In this document: piece by piece, positions 52,153-60,985 of the stretch
How positions within the stretch are numbered: position 1 is the stretch's first letter
Layout: every line of letters starts with the position of its first letter
Assembly: GCF_900537995.1 (NCBI RefSeq)
Contig: NZ_LR027880.1
Coordinates: 136,001-200,000 of the forward strand
DNA: 64,000 nt
Direction of reading: 5' to 3'
From: Roseburia intestinalis L1-82
Lineage (GTDB): Bacteria; Bacillota; Clostridia; Lachnospirales; Lachnospiraceae
Made by a program: the position numbers and the translations under genes
The notes under the pieces: generated by a model
Database searches by the model: none
What the model saw: only the letters and a program-made list of their open reading frames with translations
What the model was told of the DNA's origin: nothing

Positions 52153-52211
52153 AAACGGAAAACACCCGGCTTGATGCGGCAAAGGCGTCGTGCGAGACCA
52201 GGAATCCGTTT
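52153..52211 (+). other. Hairpin between DUF3793 gene and flavodoxin
   Basis: AAACGGA / TCCGTTT arms enclose a ~45-base GC-rich loop with smaller stems. It could be a terminator or a small regulatory RNA; it matches no riboswitch I know. Confidence 0.35.
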
Positions 52212-52255
52212 GTATAAAATGAATGTGCAAAAATAAGCACAGGAATGGAGGAAAT

Positions 52256-52681
52256 ATGAGCAAGATTATCGTGGCATACTGGTCCCAGACGGGAAATACG
52301 GAAGCAATGGCAAATGCAGTTGGAGAGGGAATCAAGGCAGCAGGCGGAGAGGCAGACGTTGTTCCGGTATCTGCAGTATCCGTAGATGAGTTAAAAGCTG
52401 CATCCTCATTTGCATTAGGCTGCCCGGCAATGGGAGCTGAAGTATTAGAGGAGAGCGAGATGGAGCCTTTCGTAGAAGAGGTAGAAGGCTTTGCAGCAGG
52501 CAAAAAGATCGCTTTATTCGGTTCTTACGGATGGGGTGACGGACAGTGGATGCGCGACTGGGAAGAACGCATGAATGCAGCAGGAGCAACTGTTGTAAAT
52601 GGTGAAGGTGTGATCGCACATGAAGCACCGGACGCTGAAGCATTAGAAGCGTGCAGAAGTCTTGGAAAAGCGCTTATATAA
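52256..52681 (+). CDS. Flavodoxin
   Basis: 141 residues; the FMN phosphate loop SQTGNTEAMA (residues ~10-19) and the GSYGWGDGQWMRDWEERM region near 88 are typical of clostridial short-chain flavodoxins. An electron carrier that replaces ferredoxin when iron is scarce, in line with the metal-type operators upstream. ATG 52256 follows GGAATGGAGG. Confidence 0.95.
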   Translation: MSKIIVAYWSQTGNTEAMANAVGEGIKAAGGEADVVPVSAVSVDELKAASSFALGCPAMGAEVLEESEMEPFVEEVEGFAAGKKIALFGSYGWGDGQWMRDWEERMNAAGATVVNGEGVIAHEAPDAEALEACRSLGKALI

Positions 52682-52729
52682 AAGAACATAAAAAGTAAGG
52701 TTCAGAGAAATCAGAATAATAAGTCAGGC

Positions 52730-52756
52730 AGGTCGGATACGACCTGCCTGTTTGTG
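52730..52756 (+). terminator. Terminator of flavodoxin
   Basis: Arms CAGGCAGGTCG / CGACCTGCCTG then TTTGTGTT. Confidence 0.88.
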
Positions 52757-52761
52757 TTAGG

Positions 52762-52790
52762 TTGAATTTATCCTAAAAAATGTGTATACT
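52762..52790 (+). promoter_or_regulatory. Promoter of phd-doc
   Basis: TTGAAT (52762-52767) and TATACT (52785-52790), spacer 17. The -35 box lies in an inverted repeat TTAGG-N10-CCTAA that may be the antitoxin operator. Confidence 0.6.
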
Positions 52791-52818
52791 ATTGTAAAAA
52801 GATTATGGAGGTGTTCAA

Positions 52819-53061
52819 ATGACTATAGATACAAATACAATGGTTTCAATTTCCGAAGCAAACCAGAATTTTTCTAAGGTTGCACGACTGGTAGATGAAT
52901 GCGGTTCAGCAGTAATTTTGAAAAACAATGTACCAAGATACCTTGTTATAGACTTTAGTAAAGCGGATAAAGATATGATAGCATCTGATGATGATGTATT
53001 GAGTATTTCGAAGCAGCTTATGGAACAGAATAGGGAAGCATATGAGGTGCTGGCTAAATGA
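52819..53061 (+). CDS. Phd/YefM-type antitoxin
   Basis: 80 residues with the N-terminal dimerisation/DNA-binding fold (MVSISEANQNFSKVARLVDE, GSAVILKNNVPRYLVIDF) and a flexible acidic C-terminus that should bind the toxin. Ribosome binding site GGAGG. Overlaps the toxin gene by four bases, the normal order for type II systems. Confidence 0.92.
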   Translation: MTIDTNTMVSISEANQNFSKVARLVDECGSAVILKNNVPRYLVIDFSKADKDMIASDDDVLSISKQLMEQNREAYEVLAK

Positions 53062-53435
53062 AAAAATTGAGCAAAGAGCAGATCCTTATGCTTCATACTC
53101 AATTAATTCAGCAGACTGGTGGAAGCGATGGAGTCAGAGATTATAATTTATTGGACTCGGCTTTGGAAACGCCTTTTCAATCCTTTGGAGGGGACGAATT
53201 ATATCCGACAATACAGGCGAAAGCTGCAAGATTAGGATATGGACTGATAAAGAATCATTGTATGATAGATGGTAATAAAAGAATTGGAACACATGCAATG
53301 CTTGTATTTCTTGCGTTGAACGGGATAGAACTTAAATATACGCAAAAAGAATTATATGAAACAATTCTTAATGTTGCATCGGGAAGCGTAGATTATAATG
53401 GTTTATTGCAATGGGTTCTTAATCATCAAAATTAA
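53058..53435 (+). CDS. doc: Doc-type toxin (Fic fold)
   Basis: 125 residues; the Fic/Doc motif HCMIDGNKRIG (residues ~71-81) matches the H-x-F-x-x-G-N-K-R pattern used by Doc to phosphorylate EF-Tu; the usual Phe is Met and the closing Thr is Ile. The N-terminal GGSDGVRDYNLLDSALETP is typical of Doc. Activity depends on release from the adjacent antitoxin. Confidence 0.92.
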   Translation: MKKLSKEQILMLHTQLIQQTGGSDGVRDYNLLDSALETPFQSFGGDELYPTIQAKAARLGYGLIKNHCMIDGNKRIGTHAMLVFLALNGIELKYTQKELYETILNVASGSVDYNGLLQWVLNHQN

Positions 53436-53563
53436 ATAGTAAAACGGGTATAAGACCGAATATAGAAAATATTGAAATTTTGTGTTCGGTCTATTATTCA
53501 TGACAATAGCATTGTCCAAGAAGTGCACAATCTATGATTGAAGTTGATAAAATGGGGATTATG

Positions 53564-54865
53564 ATGTTAAAAAAATTTGTAAAGTATGTCTCGCAGAACA
53601 TGCTTGGCATGGTAGGTATGTCTGTCTATATTCTGGCAGATACCTACTTTATTTCTGTTGCGGTGGGGACGGATGGTATCACCGCACTCAATCTGGTACT
53701 GCCGGTCTACAACATGATCTTTGCCATCGGGGCAATGATGGGTGTCGGTTCAGCGATCCGTCTGGTGATCGAGCGGAATCAGGAACATCCGAATGCAGAC
53801 GGATACTTTTTCCATGCACTGTCATGGGCATTGATTGTTGGCCTGCTTTTTATGCTTGTAGGAATATTTTTCCCGGATAAATTGATCGCCCTGCTTGGCG
53901 GGGATGCAGAGATCGTTGCGGTTGGGAAAAATTATACGCGCATTTTTATGAGTTTTGCGCCCTTTTTTATGTGGAATTATATCTGCAATGCATTTGTGCG
54001 CAACGATGGGAATCCGTCGATCGCAATGGCTGCGACATTATTCAGCAGTCTGTTCAATATTGTGTTTGACTATGTACTGATGTTCCCACTGGGACTTTCC
54101 ATGGAAGGAGCTGCGCTTGCAACGGCACTTTCCCCGGTGGTCGGCATCCTGATCTGCTGTATCCATTTCCGCTCGGAAAAATGTACGGTAAAATTTAAGC
54201 CGATGCTGCCATCTTTGCGAAAAATACTTTTCTGCTGTCAGTTTGGTGTGTCCTCTTTTGTGGGAGAGATTTCATCCGGTGTGATCACGGTCGTCTTTAA
54301 TATGATCATCCTTGGACTTGCCGGAAATACCGGAGTGGCGGCTTACGGCGTGGTTGCAAACACATCACTTGTTGCAGTTGCCCTGTTTAACGGAATTGCA
54401 CAGGGCTCCCAGCCGTTAGTCAGCGAGGCATATGGCAGGGATATTCATAAAGATGTGAAAACTTATTTAAAAATGGCGGTTACGACTGCAGTAGGCGTCT
54501 CTGTACTTCTGGTTATTTTTATTTACCTGTTTGCACCTGTGGTGACTGCAGTGTTTAATGGCGAACATAACAGGACGCTTGCTGACTACGCAGAAACTGG
54601 ACTGCGGATCTATTTTATCGGATTTTTATTTGCCGGGATCAATATCGTAGGGACTGCCATATTAAGTGCTGTCGAATCTACAAAATATGCATTTGCAGCG
54701 TCGATTTCCCGAGGTTTTGTGGCGATCATTTTCTTTGCATTTATACTGTCCGCAATATTTGGATTAAACGGGGTATGGATGGCCTTCCCGGCGGCGGAAT
54801 TTGTGACAATGCTGATCACACTGTGTGGATTGCGGAGAATAAAGTTTGTTGATAAAAATTCTTAA
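53564..54865 (+). CDS. MATE family efflux transporter (433 aa)
   Basis: Twelve helices with the MATE internal repeat; the YVSQNMLGMVGMSVYILADTYFISV start resembles the MepA-like subgroup. The start is uncertain: ATG 53564 follows a GGGGA, while ATG 53534 would add ten residues. Substrate unknown. Third MATE gene in the window. Confidence 0.9.
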   Translation: MLKKFVKYVSQNMLGMVGMSVYILADTYFISVAVGTDGITALNLVLPVYNMIFAIGAMMGVGSAIRLVIERNQEHPNADGYFFHALSWALIVGLLFMLVGIFFPDKLIALLGGDAEIVAVGKNYTRIFMSFAPFFMWNYICNAFVRNDGNPSIAMAATLFSSLFNIVFDYVLMFPLGLSMEGAALATALSPVVGILICCIHFRSEKCTVKFKPMLPSLRKILFCCQFGVSSFVGEISSGVITVVFNMIILGLAGNTGVAAYGVVANTSLVAVALFNGIAQGSQPLVSEAYGRDIHKDVKTYLKMAVTTAVGVSVLLVIFIYLFAPVVTAVFNGEHNRTLADYAETGLRIYFIGFLFAGINIVGTAILSAVESTKYAFAASISRGFVAIIFFAFILSAIFGLNGVWMAFPAAEFVTMLITLCGLRRIKFVDKNS

Positions 54866-54880
54866 CACTTAGAAAATCTT

Positions 54881-54909
54881 TTGACAAAATGCAGATCGTG
54901 GTGTAAATT
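54881..54909 (+). promoter_or_regulatory. Promoter of csoR-copA
   Basis: TTGACA (54881-54886) and TAAATT (54904-54909), spacer 17. Confidence 0.75.
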
Positions 54910-54913
54910 CAAG

Positions 54914-54930
54914 ATACCCAATAGGGGTAT
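54914..54930. promoter_or_regulatory. CsoR operator
   Basis: ATACCCAATAGGGGTAT, the GC-tract palindrome recognised by CsoR-type repressors, just downstream of the -10 box. Confidence 0.8.
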
Positions 54931-55006
54931 ATGGTATACAATAAAATGGTAAAACCGTGATAAAAAATCAGGGACAGCACAGACTATACAGACCGGAGGT
55001 AGACAG

Positions 55007-55321
55007 ATGGCATGTGAAAAATGCAGCGCAAACGGAGATAATGTGAAGCATAAACAGCGTGAGAGTGCAGAAAAAAAGGCACTGCTTACGAGACTTTCCC
55101 GGATAGAGGGACAGGTGCGGGGAGTGCGTGCCATGGTGGAAGATGACAGATATTGCGTGGATATCGTCACACAGGTATCTGCGATCCAGGCTGCATTAAA
55201 CGGATTTAACAAGGAGCTGTTAGCACGCCATATTAAAACCTGCGTTTCCGAAGACATCAAAGAAGGCAATGAGCAGGCTGTCGACGAACTCTGTGAACTG
55301 TTAAAAAAATTGATGAAATAA
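55007..55321 (+). CDS. csoR: Copper-sensing transcriptional repressor CsoR
   Basis: 104 residues of the CsoR/RcnR family: RLSRIEGQVRGVRAMVEDDRYCVDIVTQVSAIQAAL with the first Cys, then HIKTC with His and second Cys, the C-H-C set typical of Cu(I) sensing. Copper binding releases the operator upstream and induces copA, which starts 28 bases later. Ribosome binding site GGAGG. Confidence 0.93.
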   Translation: MACEKCSANGDNVKHKQRESAEKKALLTRLSRIEGQVRGVRAMVEDDRYCVDIVTQVSAIQAALNGFNKELLARHIKTCVSEDIKEGNEQAVDELCELLKKLMK

Positions 55322-55349
55322 CGGTTTGTATTTAGAAATGGAGATTGAC

Positions 55350-57986
55350 ATGAAGGAAAAGTTTGACGTAACAGGCATGAGCTGTTCGGCATGTTCCTCC
55401 CATGTGGAAAAGAGTGTTTCCAAACTGGAGGGCATAAAGACAGTCAGTGTCAACCTGCTGACAAACAGCATGCAGGTCGAGTATGATGAGACAAAGCTTG
55501 ATACCGGAAAGATTATTGAGGCGGTGGAACATGCCGGATACGGTGCCTCGGTAAAAGAAGACGGAAAAGCAGCAGTAAAGGCGGGGGAGACGGAGGATGC
55601 CGTTTCCATCCAGCAGAAGAATATCAAAAACATGAAGACAAGACTGATCATATCCGTGATATTTCTGATACCGCTCATGTATGTGTCGATGGGACATATG
55701 ATCTACAACGCGCTTGGCGTTCCGATGCCGCCGCTTACCATGAAGTTTTTCCATGGAAGTGAAAATGCAGTCATTTACGCATTTACGCAATTCCTGCTTT
55801 TACTTCCGATCCTGTTTGTTAATCAGAAATATTTCCGCAACGGCTTTACAACATTAGCGCGCAGGAGTCCAAACATGGACAGTCTGATCGCAATGGGAGC
55901 AACTGCGGCGACGGTATACGGTATCTTCGCGATTTACCGGATCGGCTGGGGATTCCGTATCGGAGACATGGAACTGGTACATCAGTACAGCCATGATCTT
56001 TATTTTGAATCCGCCGGAACAATTCTTACGCTGATCACGGTCGGAAAATATCTTGAGACGAAGTCAAAAGGAAAGACGAGTGAGGCAATCACAAAGCTGA
56101 TGAACTTAGCACCAAAGACAGTGACAGTCGTGCGCGACGGCAAAGAACAGGTCATTGATGCGGCAGATGTGGTGCAGGGGGATATTTTCGTGATCAAGCC
56201 GGGAGAGTCGGTTGCGGTGGACGGTGTGATCTTAGAAGGAAAATCCTCTTTTGATGAATCCGCAATCACCGGAGAGAGCATCCCGGTGTTAAAACAGGAA
56301 GGCGATAAAGTAATCTCTGCATCCATCAATAAAGCCGGACTGATCCGTGCGCGTGCAACGCGTGTCGGCAAAGATACGACGATCGCACAGATCATCAGTC
56401 TTGTGGAGGAAGCATCTTCGAGTAAGGCTCCAATCGCACGTCTGGCCGATAAAATTGCGGGAATCTTTGTCCCGACAGTTATTGGAATCGCGATCGTAAC
56501 ATTTATCTTATGGCTGGCAAGCGGGGCAGATTTTGAGTTTGCAATGTCCTGCGGAATTGCAGTTCTTGTGATCTCCTGTCCGTGTGCACTTGGACTTGCA
56601 ACACCGGTGGCAATCATGGTTGGAACCGGAAAGGGTGCGGAAAACGGTATCCTGATCAAATCAGGAGAGGCATTAGAGACAGCACATATTGTGGATACCG
56701 TTGTAATGGACAAGACCGGAACCATTACTTATGGAAAACCGGTTGTGACGGATATCAGAACCTATGCAGGAATTTCAGAGAACGATCTGCTTAAGATTGC
56801 GGGCAGTCTTGAGAAGGGAAGTGAGCATCCGTTAGCGGAAGCGATTGTCTCCGATTGCGGGAAAAAGAACATCGTTCCGGAAAAAGTAAATGACTTTGAA
56901 GCGCTGTTTGGAAAAGGAATTAAAGGACGTTTATCCTCCGGCAGACTTTACTATGCAGGAAATGAAAAGCTGATGGAAGAGGCACACGTTGCCCTGTCCG
57001 GTGAGATAAAAAAAGAGATGGAACAATTTGCAAAACAGGGCAAAACACCGCTTCTGTTTGCAGATGAAACACAGATCATAGGCGTGATCGCCGTTGCGGA
57101 TGTCGTAAAACCGACCAGCCGTGAAGCGGTCAGACAGTTCAAAGAATACGGAATCCATGTCATCATGTTAACCGGTGACAATGAAGTGACGGCACAGGCG
57201 ATCAAAGATCAGGTAGGAATTGATGAAGTCATTGCCGGAGTGCTTCCGACACAGAAGGAAGAAAAGATATCCGCCTTAAAGAACAGCGGACATAAAGTTG
57301 CAATGATCGGAGACGGTATCAACGATGCGCCGGCGCTTGCTTCCGCAGACGTGGGAATCGCGATCGGGGCAGGTACGGATGTAGCCATTGAGAGCGCGGA
57401 CATCGTCCTGATGAAAAATGACCTGATCGATGCGGTCGGGGCGATCCGTTTGAGCAAAGCGGTTATCCGAAATATCAAGGAAAATCTGTTCTGGGCATTT
57501 TTCTATAACAGCATCGGCATTCCGCTTGCGGCAGGACTTTTATATCCGATCTGGGGATTAAAATTAAACCCGATGTTTGGTGCGGCTGCCATGAGCTTAA
57601 GCAGCGTCTGTGTAGTAAGTAATGCACTGCGCCTTAGATGGGTAAAGCTTGGAAAAAAATCTTCATCCGGAAATGAGACAGGTAACATGGAACAGGAGAG
57701 TGCGGTCTGTGAAAACAGAGCGGTCACTTCTGAAATAAAAACAAAAAGTGATGTATCAGAAAGCGAGGAACAAACAATGAAAACAACATTAAGTATTGAA
57801 GGAATGATGTGCGGACACTGCCAGGCAACCGTTGAGAAGGCTTTAAAAGGAGTACCGGGTGTGTCTGAGGTAGTGGTGAGCTTAGAGGACAAAAATGCAG
57901 TTGTTACCGCAGAGAAATCAGTCAGTGCGGATGCATTAAAAGCAGCCGTTGTAGATGCAGGATATGAGGTAACTAACATTCAGTAA
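55350..57986 (+). CDS. copA: Copper-exporting P-type ATPase with N- and C-terminal metal-binding domains
   Basis: 878 residues. N-terminal HMA domain with GMSCSACSSHVE, eight helices, metal site SCPCALG near residue 410, DKTGT near 454, and the GDGINDAPAL hinge. Exports Cu(I) from the cytoplasm. After the last helix comes a ~50-residue charged linker and a second HMA domain GMMCGHCQATVEKAL, exactly CopZ-sized. An ATG at 57777, seven bases after GAGGA, could start that 69-residue domain alone. Start 55350 after GGAG. Co-transcribed with csoR. Confidence 0.95.
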   Translation: MKEKFDVTGMSCSACSSHVEKSVSKLEGIKTVSVNLLTNSMQVEYDETKLDTGKIIEAVEHAGYGASVKEDGKAAVKAGETEDAVSIQQKNIKNMKTRLIISVIFLIPLMYVSMGHMIYNALGVPMPPLTMKFFHGSENAVIYAFTQFLLLLPILFVNQKYFRNGFTTLARRSPNMDSLIAMGATAATVYGIFAIYRIGWGFRIGDMELVHQYSHDLYFESAGTILTLITVGKYLETKSKGKTSEAITKLMNLAPKTVTVVRDGKEQVIDAADVVQGDIFVIKPGESVAVDGVILEGKSSFDESAITGESIPVLKQEGDKVISASINKAGLIRARATRVGKDTTIAQIISLVEEASSSKAPIARLADKIAGIFVPTVIGIAIVTFILWLASGADFEFAMSCGIAVLVISCPCALGLATPVAIMVGTGKGAENGILIKSGEALETAHIVDTVVMDKTGTITYGKPVVTDIRTYAGISENDLLKIAGSLEKGSEHPLAEAIVSDCGKKNIVPEKVNDFEALFGKGIKGRLSSGRLYYAGNEKLMEEAHVALSGEIKKEMEQFAKQGKTPLLFADETQIIGVIAVADVVKPTSREAVRQFKEYGIHVIMLTGDNEVTAQAIKDQVGIDEVIAGVLPTQKEEKISALKNSGHKVAMIGDGINDAPALASADVGIAIGAGTDVAIESADIVLMKNDLIDAVGAIRLSKAVIRNIKENLFWAFFYNSIGIPLAAGLLYPIWGLKLNPMFGAAAMSLSSVCVVSNALRLRWVKLGKKSSSGNETGNMEQESAVCENRAVTSEIKTKSDVSESEEQTMKTTLSIEGMMCGHCQATVEKALKGVPGVSEVVVSLEDKNAVVTAEKSVSADALKAAVVDAGYEVTNIQ
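57777..57986 (+). CDS. Possible internal start giving CopZ-like copper chaperone (69 aa)
   Basis: In-frame ATG of copA with its own GCGAGGAA ribosome binding site. The product MKTTLSIEGMMCGHC... has the size and CxxC motif of free CopZ chaperones. Whether it is made separately is inference; E. coli makes a chaperone from copA by frameshifting, so the idea has precedent. Confidence 0.4.
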   Translation: MKTTLSIEGMMCGHCQATVEKALKGVPGVSEVVVSLEDKNAVVTAEKSVSADALKAAVVDAGYEVTNIQ

Positions 57987-58044
57987 GGAATTGTTACGGG
58001 CACAGAAATTGTATTTTGCAGATCAAAAAAGATAAGCATAAAAG

Positions 58045-58083
58045 AGAAGGGGAGGCCGTGGTTACTCGGCTTCCCCTTCTTCT
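58045..58083. terminator. Bidirectional terminator
   Basis: Arms AGAAGGGGA-GCCG / CGGC-TCCCCTTCT. It overlaps the stop codon of the small minus-strand gene and lies downstream of copA. Confidence 0.75.
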
Positions 58084-58217
58084 ACGATCTGCTCTAACAC
58101 GCGGATCAGATCCTGCATGTTATTAAGCTCTACATTTCGCTCGAGGATCAGATTTTTCAGATCCGTTGAAAGTGTCTCGAATTTGTCTTTGATTCCAGGT
58201 GCTACATAAGATGCCAT
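58062..58217 (-). CDS. Small helical protein (51 aa)
   Basis: MASYVAPGIKDKFETLSTDL... then ILERNVELNNMQDLIRVLEQI, an all-helical acidic protein. AAAAGGAGG stands six bases before the ATG, a strong ribosome binding site. Not recognised. Lies convergent with copA and divergent from recR. Confidence 0.7.
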   Translation of the reverse strand: MASYVAPGIKDKFETLSTDLKNLILERNVELNNMQDLIRVLEQIVEEGEAE

Positions 58218-58421
58218 ATGGTCCTCCTTTTATTTCCGGCAGCAGATTTGCCTGCGGGACGTGTAATCTATTGTTTTTGTGTGGTTACCTGTTTATCATG
58301 TACAAAAATTTCAAAAAATATGCCGTAAAAAACACTTCTTGTAAAAATCGCCGTTATCCTTTAATATTAAAGAAGGCATATAGCCGTATTGGAACATTAT
58401 AAATGAAAGAATGGAAACACC

Positions 58422-59018
58422 ATGGATTATTACAGCAGTCAGATCAGTAAATTAATACAGGAATTATCGTCTCTTCCGGGAATCGGTGCAAAATCTGCAC
58501 AGCGTCTGGCATTTCATATTTTGAATATGCCGGTGGAACAGGTCGAAGAACTTTCGTCTGCGATCGTGGATGCAAGGAAAAATGTCCGTTACTGTAAGGA
58601 ATGTTTTACCCTGACAGATGATGAACTGTGTCCGATCTGTAAGGATGCCGGACGTAACCACAAGACGATTATGGTTGTGGAAGATACCAGAGATCTTGCA
58701 GCATATGAAAAAACCGGCAAATACGACGGGGTTTATCATGTCCTGCATGGGGCAATTTCTCCGATGCTTGGAATCGGACCTGCAGATATCAAGTTAAAAG
58801 AGCTGATGCAGCGCCTGCAAAAGGATGTTGACGAGGTGATCATTGCGACAAACTCAAGCCTTGAGGGAGAAACGACGGCGATGTATATCAGCAAACTGAT
58901 CAAACCTACCGGGATCAAAGTGACAAGGATCGCAAGTGGTGTTCCGGTCGGCGGAGATTTAGAGTATATTGATGAGGTAACACTGCTCCGTGCCTTAGAA
59001 GGCAGAACGGAGATTTAA
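58422..59018 (+). CDS. recR: Recombination mediator protein RecR
   Basis: 198 residues: helix-hairpin-helix [17 protein letters not shown], the zinc finger [16 protein letters not shown], and the Toprim domain [15 protein letters not shown], ending in a Walker-like C-terminus. Acts with RecF/RecO in loading RecA on gaps. Usually just after ebfC; here 23 kb away but in the same orientation. Confidence 0.97.
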   Translation: MDYYSSQISKLIQELSSLPGIGAKSAQRLAFHILNMPVEQVEELSSAIVDARKNVRYCKECFTLTDDELCPICKDAGRNHKTIMVVEDTRDLAAYEKTGKYDGVYHVLHGAISPMLGIGPADIKLKELMQRLQKDVDEVIIATNSSLEGETTAMYISKLIKPTGIKVTRIASGVPVGGDLEYIDEVTLLRALEGRTEI

Positions 59019-59049
59019 TAAAAGGAATAGAAAGGAACATGACTAGACT

Positions 59050-59886
59050 ATGACAAATCTGGAACTTGAAAAAACAGCGAACGAAGTCCGCAAAAGTATT
59101 GTAACTGCAGTACACAGCGCAAAAGCCGGACATCCGGGCGGATCACTCTCCGCAGCAGATATCTTTACTTATCTGTATTTTGAGGAGTTAAACATTGATC
59201 CGAAGAATCCTAAGATGGCAGACCGCGACCGTTTTGTGCTTTCAAAAGGCCACACGGCGCCGGGACTTTATGCAGTTCTGGCAGAACGTGGATTTTTCCC
59301 GAAGGAGGATCTTGTCACACTGCGTCATACAGGCTCTTACCTGCAGGGACATCCGGATATGAAACACATTCCGGGGATTGATATGTCATCCGGTTCTTTG
59401 GGACAGGGACTCTCCGCAGCAGCCGGAATGGCAGCAGCCGGAAAGTTTGACAAAAAAGATTACCGTGTCTATGCACTCTGCGGAGACGGTGAGATCCAGG
59501 AAGGCCAGATCTGGGAAGCTGCCATGTGGGCAGGATTCCGCAAACTGGACAATCTGGTTGTGATCGTTGACAATAATAACCTTCAGATCGATGGAACTGT
59601 TGATGAAGTATGTTCTCCTTACCCGATCGACAAAAAATTTGAGGCATTTAATTTCCATACGATCGATATCAATGGAAATGACTTTGATGAGATTCGTGCT
59701 GCATTTAAAGAGGCGCGTGAGACAAAGGGAATGCCGACTGCGATCATTGCAAAGACCGTAAAAGGAAAAGGTGTATCTTTTATGGAAAATGCCGTAGACT
59801 GGCATGGAAAAGCTCCAAATGATGCAGAGTATGAGATCGCAATGAAAGACCTTGAGAAAGTGGGGGAAGCATTATGTCAGAAATAA
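59050..59886 (+). CDS. Transketolase, N-terminal subunit
   Basis: 278 residues carrying the thiamine-diphosphate and metal site: GHPGGSLSAADIFTYLYF, RDRFVLSKGHTAPGLYA, GSLGQGLSAAAGMA and GDGEIQEGQIWEAAMWAG. Pairs with the next gene to make a two-chain transketolase of the pentose phosphate pathway. Overlaps it by 13 bases. Confidence 0.94.
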   Translation: MTNLELEKTANEVRKSIVTAVHSAKAGHPGGSLSAADIFTYLYFEELNIDPKNPKMADRDRFVLSKGHTAPGLYAVLAERGFFPKEDLVTLRHTGSYLQGHPDMKHIPGIDMSSGSLGQGLSAAAGMAAAGKFDKKDYRVYALCGDGEIQEGQIWEAAMWAGFRKLDNLVVIVDNNNLQIDGTVDEVCSPYPIDKKFEAFNFHTIDINGNDFDEIRAAFKEARETKGMPTAIIAKTVKGKGVSFMENAVDWHGKAPNDAEYEIAMKDLEKVGEALCQK

Positions 59887-60815
59887 AAAAAATTGCAACA
59901 AGAGAAAGCTATGGAAATGCTCTGGTAGAAGTGGGAAAAGAGCATGAAGACCTGATCGTATTAGATGCGGATCTTGCAGGCGCAACAAAGACTGGAATTT
60001 TCAAAAAAGCGTTCCCGGAGCGCCACTGGGATGTCGGTATCGCAGAGGCAAATATGACCGGCATCGCAGCAGGACTTGCAACCTGTGGAAAAGTGCCGTT
60101 TATCAGCTCTTTTGCCATGTTTGCGGCAGGAAGAAACTTTGAGCAGGTGCGCAACTCGATTGGATATCCACATCTGAATGTCAAGATTGGTGCAACTCAC
60201 GCAGGTATCTCCGTTGGTGAGGATGGCGCAACCCATCAGTGCCTGGAGGATATCGCCCTGATGCGCACGATCCCTGGCATGGTAGTCATCAACCCGGCGG
60301 ATGATGTAGAGGCAAGAGCTGCCGTACACGCTGCATATGATCATGCAGGACCTGTATATCTTCGTTTTGGCCGTTTACCGGTTCCTGTATTCAATGATGA
60401 GGCAACCTACAAATTTGAGATCGGCAAAGGAATTGTCTTAAAAGAAGGAAAAGATGTGACAATTTTTGCAACCGGACTCTGTGTGAATGAGACGGTAGAG
60501 GCAGAAAAAATGCTTGCCAAAGACGGTATTGATGCAGAGATCATCAATATCCACACCATCAAACCGATCGACCGTGAACTGGTTGTAAAATCCGCGTTAA
60601 AGACCGGAAAAGTCGTTACGGTTGAGGAACACTCTGTGATCGGTGGACTTGGAAGTGCGGTATGTGACGTGCTCTGTGAGGAGGCTCCGACGAAAGTCTT
60701 AAAGATCGGTGTCAACGACGTATTCGGTGAGTCAGGTCCGGCATTAGAGCTGCTTCATAAATATGAGCTTGATGCAGAGGGCATCTACAAAAAAGTAAAA
60801 GCATTTGTAAAATAA
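59874..60815 (+). CDS. Transketolase, C-terminal subunit
   Basis: 313 residues with the pyrimidine-binding half (ESYGNALVEVGKEHEDLIVLDADLAG, the FAMFAAGRNFEQVRNSI stretch with the conserved Glu, THAGISVGEDGATHQ) and the C-terminal domain. Together with the upstream chain equals a full transketolase; such splits are common in Firmicutes and archaea. Confidence 0.94.
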   Translation: MSEIKKIATRESYGNALVEVGKEHEDLIVLDADLAGATKTGIFKKAFPERHWDVGIAEANMTGIAAGLATCGKVPFISSFAMFAAGRNFEQVRNSIGYPHLNVKIGATHAGISVGEDGATHQCLEDIALMRTIPGMVVINPADDVEARAAVHAAYDHAGPVYLRFGRLPVPVFNDEATYKFEIGKGIVLKEGKDVTIFATGLCVNETVEAEKMLAKDGIDAEIINIHTIKPIDRELVVKSALKTGKVVTVEEHSVIGGLGSAVCDVLCEEAPTKVLKIGVNDVFGESGPALELLHKYELDAEGIYKKVKAFVK

Positions 60816-60833
60816 TAAAAGAAATCCAAAAGA

Positions 60834-60876
60834 GAGACTGCTGTCATTACGGAAACGTATGCAGCAGTCTTTTTCT
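60834..60876 (+). terminator. Terminator of the transketolase operon
   Basis: Arms AGACTGCTG / CAGCAGTCT and T5. Confidence 0.85.
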
Positions 60877-60985
60877 GTCGAAAAGTTTTTGAAAAACTGT
60901 CCATAAAACCACAAAAAAATCGGACATGCTGTGATACCATTTCAAAATAAAAAAAGCTTTTTAAATTTAAACAGGGAGGATTGGA

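Noticed and set aside
52153..52211. FMN or other riboswitch before flavodoxin
   Set aside because: One outer stem only; the conserved FMN-box sequences are missing. Kept as an unassigned hairpin.
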